Both the position numbers and the translations under genes were made by a program. A stretch of DNA of 5,122 nt from an uncultured Bacteroidales bacterium (GTDB lineage: Bacteria; Bacteroidota; Bacteroidia; Bacteroidales; UBA932). The notes beneath the pieces are model-generated. The model ran no database searches and was not told where the DNA came from. It saw only the letters and a list, made by a program, of their open reading frames with translations. The stretch covers positions 1 through 5,122 of the forward strand of contig CAMEBJ010000106.1 in NCBI GenBank assembly GCA_945912085.1, given 5' to 3'. Positions 1 to 5,122 of this stretch are shown here, piece after piece (position 1 is the stretch's first letter; each line of letters starts with the position of its first letter).

Positions 1-573
1 TTCAGAACCCTTGTGGACTGCTGGAGGCAGACCTGGGAGAATCCCGACCTGCCTTTCTACTTTGTCCAGCTTTCAAGCATCGAACGTCCGACCTGGCCGG
101 AGTTCCGCAACAGCCAGAGGCTGCTCTCGCTGGAGATTCCACATTGCGGGATGGCAGTCTCCTCAGACCTCGGTCACCCCACTGACGTGCATCCGAGGGC
201 AAAGAAACCTGTGGGAGAACGGCTTGCAAGGCTTGCACTGAGAAATGATTACGGAATGTCCGCAGACTGCCTTGCCCCTGCTGCGGTCAAAGCCTTCAGC
301 AATGCCGACGGGAATGTCACCGTACTTTTCGACGGCCCCCTTTCCACCCCGGAAGGAGAGCAGGTCCGCGGATTCAGGGTTTGCCTGGAAGACGGAACCG
401 AAATGAAGCCGGAGGCTTCCGCCAGTGGAGAAAATCAGATAATATTGAATATTCCCCCGGGCCACGACCCCGTCAAGGTCAGATATGCCTGGGAGCCTTA
501 CACCGATGCAAACCTGACCGGAAAGTCGGGTCTTCCCGTTTCTACTTTCGAGATAAAAGTTGTTAAATATTAA
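1..573 (+). CDS. Sialate O-acetylesterase-like (SASA/DUF303) carbohydrate esterase, C-terminal part
   Basis: This is the last 190 residues of a gene that begins before the window; reading frame 1 is open from base 1 to the TAA at 571-573. The fragment matches the C-terminal half of SASA/DUF303 esterases, SGNH-fold enzymes that remove O-acetyl groups from sugars. The opening FRTLVDCWRQTW and DLPFYFVQLS segments are typical of the family. The segment GHPTDVHPRAKKPVGERLA (visible residues 58-76) carries the catalytic Asp/His block, with His64 as the expected triad histidine. A C-terminal beta-rich domain ends in VRYAWEPYTDANLTGKSGLP, a hallmark of these proteins. The nucleophile Ser block and any signal peptide lie upstream and cannot be checked. 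Family members are often annotated as sialic acid 9-O-acetylesterases, but related enzymes deacetylate plant hemicelluloses, so the substrate is open. The stop lies 6 nt before the next gene, which points to an operon. The ATG at 13 is internal and not the true start. Confidence 0.88.
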   Translation, partial: FRTLVDCWRQTWENPDLPFYFVQLSSIERPTWPEFRNSQRLLSLEIPHCGMAVSSDLGHPTDVHPRAKKPVGERLARLALRNDYGMSADCLAPAAVKAFSNADGNVTVLFDGPLSTPEGEQVRGFRVCLEDGTEMKPEASASGENQIILNIPPGHDPVKVRYAWEPYTDANLTGKSGLPVSTFEIKVVKY

Positions 574-577
574 ATAT
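564..577 (+). repeat. Tandem 7-bp A/T repeat spanning the esterase stop codon
   Basis: TAAATAT occurs twice head to tail (564-570 and 571-577). The second copy contains the TAA stop of the esterase and runs almost to the ATG at 580. The 10 bases at 571-580 also form a perfect palindrome, TAAATATTTA. The A/T-rich, weakly structured stretch sits where a ribosome binding site would be, and there is no Shine-Dalgarno sequence. It is most simply read as the unstructured leader common before Bacteroidota start codons. Confidence 0.4.
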
Positions 578-579
578 TT

Positions 580-3500
580 ATGAAACGAAATATTATCGTC
601 GCCGTTCTCATCGCGACGACGCTGCCGCTGACGGGCCAGGAGTCTTTCAAGAGTTACGAACCGACCGGGGAAATCTACCGCGAAGGGTGGATTGACCTGA
701 ACAAAAACGGGAAAAAGGACATCTACGAAGATTCGTCTCAGAAAATTGACAAGAGGATTGACGATCTGCTTTCGCAGATGAATATTGAAGAAAAGACCTG
801 TCAGATGGTCACACTCTACGGCTACGGGAGGATTCTGAAGGACGACCTGCCGACAGAAGAATGGAAGAGCAGGCTGTGGGAAGACGGGGTCGGAGCCATT
901 GATGAACATCTGAACGGGTTCCGGAACTGGCGTCTTGCACCTTCCGACAACCAGTATGTCTGGCCGGCATCGCGTCACACCTGGGCTATGAACGAGGTCC
1001 AGAGATTCTTCATCGAGCAGACAAGGCTTGGAATACCCGTGGATTTCACCAATGAGGGAATCAGAGGGGTTGAAAGCCTGCGCTCCACCAATTTCCCCAC
1101 ACAGCTTGGTCTCGGACACACCTGGGACAGGGATCTGGTGCGCAGAATCGGAGCAGTGACAGGTGTCGAGGCAAGGGCTCTGGGCTACACCAATGTCTAT
1201 TCCCCGATTCTGGACGTGGCGCGTGATCAGCGCTGGGGACGATTTGAGGAGTCCTACGGGGAATCACCCTACCTCGTTGCCGAACTGGGTATCCAGATGG
1301 CAAGGGGTATCCAGGAGGATGGAGGAGCGGCTGCAACTGCAAAGCATTTCCTCGCATACAGTGCAAACAAGGGTGCACGCGAGGGTCTTGCAAGGACGGA
1401 CCCTCAGATTTCCCCGCGTGAGGTCGAGATGGTCCACGCCTATCCTTTCAAGAGGGTAATCAGGGAAGCCGGTCTGAAGGGAATAATGTGTGCATACAAC
1501 GACTACGACGGCATCCCGATTGAGGGAAGCCGTTACTGGCTGACCGAAAGGCTCCGTGGAGAAATGGGCTTCAGGGGATATGTGGTTTCCGATAGCGACG
1601 CTGTGGAGTACCTCCACTCAAAACACTCCACCTCAGCCAATATGAAAGAATCTGTGCTTCAGAGCGTTCTGGCAGGACTGAATGTACGGTGCACCTTCCG
1701 TTCGCCTGATTCCTATGTGCTGCCTCTGAGGGAACTGGTTGAGGAGGGAGCAATCCCGATGGAGGTGATTGACAGCAGGGTCAGGGACATTCTCAGGGTG
1801 AAGTTCGAGCTGGGGCTTTTTGACAGTCCTTACGTGAAGAATCTTGAGGAAAGCGACCGGATTGTCGGCTCTGAGGCCCATCAGGAACTTGCCCTGAGGG
1901 CTTCGCGCGAATCGATCGTTCTGCTGAAGAATGAAGGAGGACTGCTTCCTCTGGAAAGGGGGAAGGTCAGGAAAATTGCAGTCTGCGGGCCGAATGCTGC
2001 CGAGGAATCCTATGCCAAAACACATTACGGGCCTCTCGATGCCAATGTAATCTCCGTTCTTGAGGGACTTCAGGAATTGAGCGGGGCAGAGATTCTCTAC
2101 ACGAAAGGATGCAATCTGATCGATGAGAACTGGCCGGAATCCGAGATTTTTGATTTCCCGCTGACCTCTGAGGAACAGGCGGAGATTGATAAGGCAGTGG
2201 TCAATGCACGAAAGGCAGACCTTTCCGTGGTCGTGCTGGGAGGAGGCATCAGGACCTGTGGCGAGAACAAATCCCGCACAAGCATCGACCTCCCGGGCAG
2301 GCAGGAAATGCTGCTGAAGGCAGTCTGCGCCGTGGGCAAGCCGGTCATTCTGATTCTCATCAATGGCAGGCCTCTATCCATCAACTGGGCAGATGCCAAT
2401 GTTCCGGCAATACTTGAGGCCTGGTATCCCGGTTCATTCGGAGGACAGGCCCTGACTGAGATAATCTTCGGTGATTGCAATCCGTCGGGAAAACTCACCT
2501 GTACATTCCCGAGGACTGTCGGACAGATTCCTTTCAACTTTCCGTGCAAACCGAACGCGCAGATAGGAGGAGACACCAAACCGGGCCCTGATGGAGGCCA
2601 GAGCAGAATCAACACTGCACTCTACCATTTCGGTTTCGGTCTGAGCTACACGACATTTGAATATTCAGACCTTCAGGTGACCACCTCCTCCCCTTCCGAC
2701 AAAGTTCCGGCAAAAGCCTCACTGACAGTGACCAACACGGGAAACAGGGAGGGCGACGAGATTGTCCAGCTCTACATCAGGGATGTGCTGAGCAGTGTCA
2801 CAACCTATGAAAAACGCCTGATTGGGTTTGAAAGGGTGCATCTTGCTCCAGGACAGAGCCGCAGAATCGACTTTAGCATCCGCAAGGACGCCTTCGAACT
2901 TCTCGACCGGAATTCCAGATGGACAATCGAGCCGGGAGACTTCCGGATAATGGCCGGTGCTTCCTCCGAAGACATCCGTCTCGAAAAGACAATCACTTTC
3001 CTGCCGCAAGAGCCAAAGGCACAGGATGGTTTCAGAAAGATCAATCCCATTCTTGAAGGAGCCCCGGTTCACGGGACAGGATGGAAAGAACTGGCAAGCG
3101 GATATGTACGCCTTCCGGAGCACGCCAGGGGCAAGGTGAGGGATGCAGTGTGGAAGCTGAGCCGCAATTCCTCCGGGCTGAGCATTGTTTTCAGGAGCAA
3201 CACAAAGAGTATCAAGGTTGATATGAAACTTGGAGAAAGGATGCAAATGTACCATATGCAGTCCACAGGCGTGTCCGGCATCGACCTGTTTGCCATTGAC
3301 AAGGCCGGTAACGAGCATTGGTGCGCCCCGAAATTCTCCGCTTCAATATGGGAACAGTCCGACAAGGAGTCCGGGACAAAGGAGACGATGGTTTCATATA
3401 ATTACGAAAGACTTGACTATGACGGTAATGAGACATACGAGTATCACCTCTACCTCCCGCTCTACAATTCCGTGAAAAACCTTGAACTGACCGTAGAGAA

Positions 3501-4074
3501 GGACTGCTTCTTTGAATTTGCTGCGCTGAAGGAGGAAAAACCTGTGGTCGTCTATGGCACAAGCATCGCCCAGGGAGCCTGTGCAAGCCGTCCCGGCATG
3601 GCCTGGACAAACATCCTCGGGCGTGAGTCAGGTCTTCCGGTCGTGAACCTCGGATTCTCCGGAAACGGAAAGATGGAAAAGGAGATGTTCGAACTTCTGG
3701 ACGAAATCGATGCGGGGGCATACATCATTGACTGCCTCCCGAACATCAATCTCAACGATGATTTTGAAGCCAGACTGGAAGAAGGACTGAAGTTGTTGAG
3801 ACGTAAGCATTCCTGCCCGATTGTCCTGGTTGAGCACAGCGGATACACCAATGACCGGACCAATCACAACAGGCTCTATGCCAACGAGTTGAATACCAGA
3901 CAGGAAAATCTCTTCAAAAAACTGCGCAGGCAGGGTTTCAAGAATCTGCATTATGTCACCCGTGAACAGATAGGATGGAACAATGACAGCATGGTTGAAG
4001 GAGTCCATCCGAACGACCACGGAATGAAACAGCAGGCGGATGCCGTCTTAAAAGTTTTGCGAAAAGCCCTTTGA
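580..4074 (+). CDS. Exported GH3 beta-glycosidase fused to a C-terminal GxDLY/SGNH (GDSL) esterase
   Basis: A 1164-residue protein with two predicted catalytic modules. Residues 1-19 look like a Sec signal peptide (MKRN, a hydrophobic run, then LTG before Gln20) with no lipobox Cys, so a soluble periplasmic or secreted enzyme is likely. Residues 39-50 form an EF-hand-like loop (DLNKNGKKDIYE). The GH3 N domain covers about 55-415: RWGRFEESYGESPYL (218-232), AKHF (254-257), and VVSDSDA with predicted nucleophile Asp338. The GH3 C domain covers about 440-690: the GENKSR motif supplies the likely acid/base Glu562, followed by LPGRQ. An Fn3-like domain lies at about 710-800. After a linker comes a beta-rich domain (about 825-985) with GIDLF, matching the GxDLY motif. 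An SGNH esterase follows (about 988-1160): GTSIAQG with Ser995, NLGFSGNG with Gly1025, DCLPN with Asn1055, and EGVHPND with His1143. A plain GH3 of this type would end near residue 800. GH3 enzymes remove terminal beta-linked sugars; the second module probably removes acyl groups. The exact sugar (glucose, xylose or other) cannot be told. The ATG at 580 is chosen because it gives the signal peptide; it lies 6 nt after the previous stop, suggesting translational coupling. Confidence 0.93.
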   Translation: MKRNIIVAVLIATTLPLTGQESFKSYEPTGEIYREGWIDLNKNGKKDIYEDSSQKIDKRIDDLLSQMNIEEKTCQMVTLYGYGRILKDDLPTEEWKSRLWEDGVGAIDEHLNGFRNWRLAPSDNQYVWPASRHTWAMNEVQRFFIEQTRLGIPVDFTNEGIRGVESLRSTNFPTQLGLGHTWDRDLVRRIGAVTGVEARALGYTNVYSPILDVARDQRWGRFEESYGESPYLVAELGIQMARGIQEDGGAAATAKHFLAYSANKGAREGLARTDPQISPREVEMVHAYPFKRVIREAGLKGIMCAYNDYDGIPIEGSRYWLTERLRGEMGFRGYVVSDSDAVEYLHSKHSTSANMKESVLQSVLAGLNVRCTFRSPDSYVLPLRELVEEGAIPMEVIDSRVRDILRVKFELGLFDSPYVKNLEESDRIVGSEAHQELALRASRESIVLLKNEGGLLPLERGKVRKIAVCGPNAAEESYAKTHYGPLDANVISVLEGLQELSGAEILYTKGCNLIDENWPESEIFDFPLTSEEQAEIDKAVVNARKADLSVVVLGGGIRTCGENKSRTSIDLPGRQEMLLKAVCAVGKPVILILINGRPLSINWADANVPAILEAWYPGSFGGQALTEIIFGDCNPSGKLTCTFPRTVGQIPFNFPCKPNAQIGGDTKPGPDGGQSRINTALYHFGFGLSYTTFEYSDLQVTTSSPSDKVPAKASLTVTNTGNREGDEIVQLYIRDVLSSVTTYEKRLIGFERVHLAPGQSRRIDFSIRKDAFELLDRNSRWTIEPGDFRIMAGASSEDIRLEKTITFLPQEPKAQDGFRKINPILEGAPVHGTGWKELASGYVRLPEHARGKVRDAVWKLSRNSSGLSIVFRSNTKSIKVDMKLGERMQMYHMQSTGVSGIDLFAIDKAGNEHWCAPKFSASIWEQSDKESGTKETMVSYNYERLDYDGNETYEYHLYLPLYNSVKNLELTVEKDCFFEFAALKEEKPVVVYGTSIAQGACASRPGMAWTNILGRESGLPVVNLGFSGNGKMEKEMFELLDEIDAGAYIIDCLPNINLNDDFEARLEEGLKLLRRKHSCPIVLVEHSGYTNDRTNHNRLYANELNTRQENLFKKLRRQGFKNLHYVTREQIGWNNDSMVEGVHPNDHGMKQQADAVLKVLRKAL

Positions 4075-4103
4075 GCAAGGTCTGCACCCTTGCGGGATTG
4101 CAG
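4075..4103 (+). other. Intergenic hairpin, possible weak terminator
   Basis: Directly after the GH3-SGNH stop codon two alternative hairpins can form. One pairs GCAAGG (4075-4080) with CCTTGC (4088-4093) around a 7-nt loop. The other pairs CTGCACCC (4082-4089) with GGG (4094-4096) and TGCAG (4099-4103), around a TTGC loop and with a 2-nt AT bulge. They share bases and so exclude each other. No T-run follows, so this is not a convincing intrinsic terminator; it could be a weak terminator, a 3'-end protecting structure or chance. The second hairpin overlaps the -33 element of the downstream promoter. Confidence 0.3.
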
Positions 4104-4120
4104 TATTCCATATATCTTTG
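4089..4120 (+). promoter_or_regulatory. Bacteroidota-type promoter for the GH20 gene
   Basis: TATCTTTG at 4113-4120 matches the Bacteroidota -7 consensus TAnnTTTG exactly. A TTG at 4090-4092 (context CTTG, 4089-4092) lies 20 nt upstream, within the spacing expected for the -33 element. Transcription would start around 4125-4128, giving a leader of about 46-50 nt before the ATG at 4174. No Shine-Dalgarno sequence precedes that ATG; the upstream bases are A/T-rich (ATTATAACACATT). This suggests the GH20 gene can be transcribed independently of the two genes before it. The assignment rests on consensus match and position only. Confidence 0.6.
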
Positions 4121-4137
4121 TACGGATTGACCATATA
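4108..4137 (+). repeat. Direct repeat CCATATA flanking the predicted transcription start
   Basis: CCATATA occurs at 4108-4114 and again at 4131-4137, with starts 23 bp apart, roughly two helical turns. The first copy overlaps the upstream edge of the -7 element and the second falls just after the predicted start site. Extended to 9 bases, the copies (CCATATATC and CCATATACC) differ at one position. The arrangement could be an operator, but the motif is short and A/T-rich, so chance is a serious alternative. Confidence 0.25.
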
Positions 4138-4173
4138 CCGGAAAATAACACATTTGAACCATTATAACACATT

Positions 4174-5122
4174 ATGAAATTCAGAATTCTTCTACCGGTT
4201 GCCGCAGTAGCAATCGCCGTTCTGTCCTCCTGCAGCCACAAGCCGGCTGCCCTGACAGTAACTCCCTATCCAAACGATGTAACAATCAAGTGCGGAACAT
4301 TCAATGCCGCCGGGGCGGACTTTGCAGTTGACCCTGCGCTTGACACAGATTCAAGGGACATTGTCGAGGCTTTCGCATCCCGGTTGTCAGCAGTTTCAGG
4401 ACACGAAAACACGTTGCTGGAAGGGACAGCCGCAACAGGATTCACATTCGTGCTTGACACCGCTCTCGACCCTGAGGCCTACTCTCTGGAAATCAACAGA
4501 AAGAGTGTGTCAGTCAAAGCTTCCTCAACCGACGGATTCAGGTACGCCGTCCAGACTCTCCGCCAGATGCTTCCTGTCGAAATCTTCGGCAAGACACCTG
4601 CCCCTGATGCAGACTGGACTCTGCAGTGCTGCACCGTCAACGATGCCCCGAGATTTGGGTACAGGGGTCTTCACCTGGATGTCTCAAGACATTTCTACGA
4701 CATTGCAGAGGTAAAGAAAATCATTGACCTTCAGGAGATTTACAAGATGAACACCCTCCACTGGCACCTTACCGACGACCAGGGCTGGAGGATTGAAATC
4801 AAGAAATACCCGCGACTTACCGAAGTCGGCGGCTGGAGAAAAGGGACAATGATAAGGAAAGAGTGGACCAACTTCGACGGGATTCCTTACGGAGGCTACT
4901 ACACCCAGGACGAAATCAGGGAAGTCGTCTCATACGCCAGGAGCAAAGGAATCACCGTAATCCCTGAAATCGACCTCCCGGGACATATGCTCGCAGCCCT
5001 GGCTGCCTACCCTGAACTCGGATGTACGGGAGGACCTTACGAGGTTTGGCAGCGCTGGGGAGTGTCCGATGACGGTCTCTTCGTGGGCAACGAAAAGACC
5101 TTCTCCTTCCTTCAGGACGTGC
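4174..5122 (+). CDS. GH20 beta-N-acetylhexosaminidase lipoprotein, N-terminal part (runs off window)
   Basis: An open frame from the ATG at 4174 to the window end encodes 316 residues with no stop. Residues 1-20 are a lipoprotein signal with lipobox LSSC, Cys20 being the lipidated residue, so the enzyme is membrane-anchored outside the cytoplasm. SHKPAAL follows the Cys and lacks the acidic cluster known to direct Bacteroidota lipoproteins to the cell surface, which mildly favours a periplasm-facing position. Residues about 28-158 fit the GH20b accessory domain. The catalytic barrel begins at about 160: YRGLHLDVSRHF (163-174, Arg164 a likely sugar-binding residue), KMNTLHWHLTDDQGWRIEIK (191-210), and PEIDLPGH (264-271). 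CTGGPYEVWQRWGV (284-297) and GNEKTFSFLQDV (305-316) precede the catalytic Asp-Glu pair, expected some 20 residues past the edge and therefore unseen. GH20 enzymes remove terminal beta-GlcNAc or beta-GalNAc by substrate-assisted catalysis. The gene follows the GH3-SGNH stop by 99 nt and has its own predicted promoter. The family is clear; the exact substrate is not. Confidence 0.93.
   Translation, partial: MKFRILLPVAAVAIAVLSSCSHKPAALTVTPYPNDVTIKCGTFNAAGADFAVDPALDTDSRDIVEAFASRLSAVSGHENTLLEGTAATGFTFVLDTALDPEAYSLEINRKSVSVKASSTDGFRYAVQTLRQMLPVEIFGKTPAPDADWTLQCCTVNDAPRFGYRGLHLDVSRHFYDIAEVKKIIDLQEIYKMNTLHWHLTDDQGWRIEIKKYPRLTEVGGWRKGTMIRKEWTNFDGIPYGGYYTQDEIREVVSYARSKGITVIPEIDLPGHMLAALAAYPELGCTGGPYEVWQRWGVSDDGLFVGNEKTFSFLQDV

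Noticed and set aside
543..550. TACTTTCG as a possible -7 element for the GH3-SGNH gene
   Set aside because: It differs from TAnnTTTG within the core TTTG, has no clear -33 partner at the right distance, and lies in the coding end of the esterase. Co-transcription explains the spacing better.
163..1119. 318-codon open frame on the minus strand
   Set aside because: It lies opposite the esterase end and the GH3 N-terminal region, both clear homologs of known families. Its translation shows no recognisable domain and it spans a gene boundary on the other strand, so it is a shadow frame.
2097..2615. 172-codon open frame on the minus strand inside the GH3 C domain
   Set aside because: It is fully antisense to conserved GH3 sequence including the acid/base motif, its composition looks like an out-of-frame translation, and no promoter or start context was seen.
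2980..3120. A frameshift or assembly join creating an artificial GH3-SGNH fusion
   Set aside because: The frame runs through the linker (about residues 800-830) without a stop, codon use looks the same on both sides, and the GxDLY domain follows with no separate start signal or signal peptide.
580..4074. NagZ-type GH3 N-acetylglucosaminidase, suggested by the adjacent GH20
   Set aside because: The protein has a full GH3 C domain with a likely acid/base Glu562 and an Fn3-like domain, the layout of glucosidase/xylosidase-type GH3 enzymes. NagZ-type enzymes use a His-Asp pair in the N domain instead.
4149..4156. CACATTTG as a second -7 element closer to the GH20 start
   Set aside because: It lacks the TA of TAnnTTTG and has no TTG at a suitable distance upstream; the element at 4113-4120 is an exact match.
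4304..4714. 136-codon plus-strand frame overlapping the GH20 gene
   Set aside because: The other frame carries the lipoprotein signal and the conserved GH20 motifs without interruption; this frame has no recognisable motif.

Overview
The window looks like part of a carbohydrate-degradation locus from a member of the Bacteroidota, most likely Bacteroidales. Three observations support this. The genes encode exported glycan-active enzymes of types common in that phylum. Neither visible start codon has a Shine-Dalgarno sequence, and both are preceded by A/T-rich DNA. The one convincing promoter fits the Bacteroidota sigma-ABfr pattern (TTG, about 20 nt, TAnnTTTG). Genus cannot be fixed from sequence reading alone.

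Layout: all three genes are on the + strand. Positions 1-573 hold the C-terminal 190 residues of a sialate-O-acetylesterase-like (SASA/DUF303) esterase whose start is upstream of the window. After a 6-nt gap, 580-4074 encode a 1164-residue exported protein. It has a complete GH3 glycosidase (N, C and Fn3-like domains) joined to a C-terminal GxDLY plus SGNH/GDSL esterase module. A 99-nt intergenic region (4075-4173) holds a hairpin and a promoter. From 4174 to the window end lies the N-terminal 316 residues of a lipoprotein GH20 beta-N-acetylhexosaminidase. It is cut by the window edge just before the expected catalytic Asp-Glu pair.

How they may work together (inference): the esterase and the GH3-SGNH protein are almost certainly co-transcribed and could remove ester groups and terminal sugars from one acylated glycan. 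The GH20 has its own promoter and may be regulated separately, acting on HexNAc-containing glycans. No RNA genes, mobile elements, CRISPR arrays or defence genes were seen. The most notable item is the GH3-SGNH two-enzyme fusion; I see no evidence of a wholly new system.
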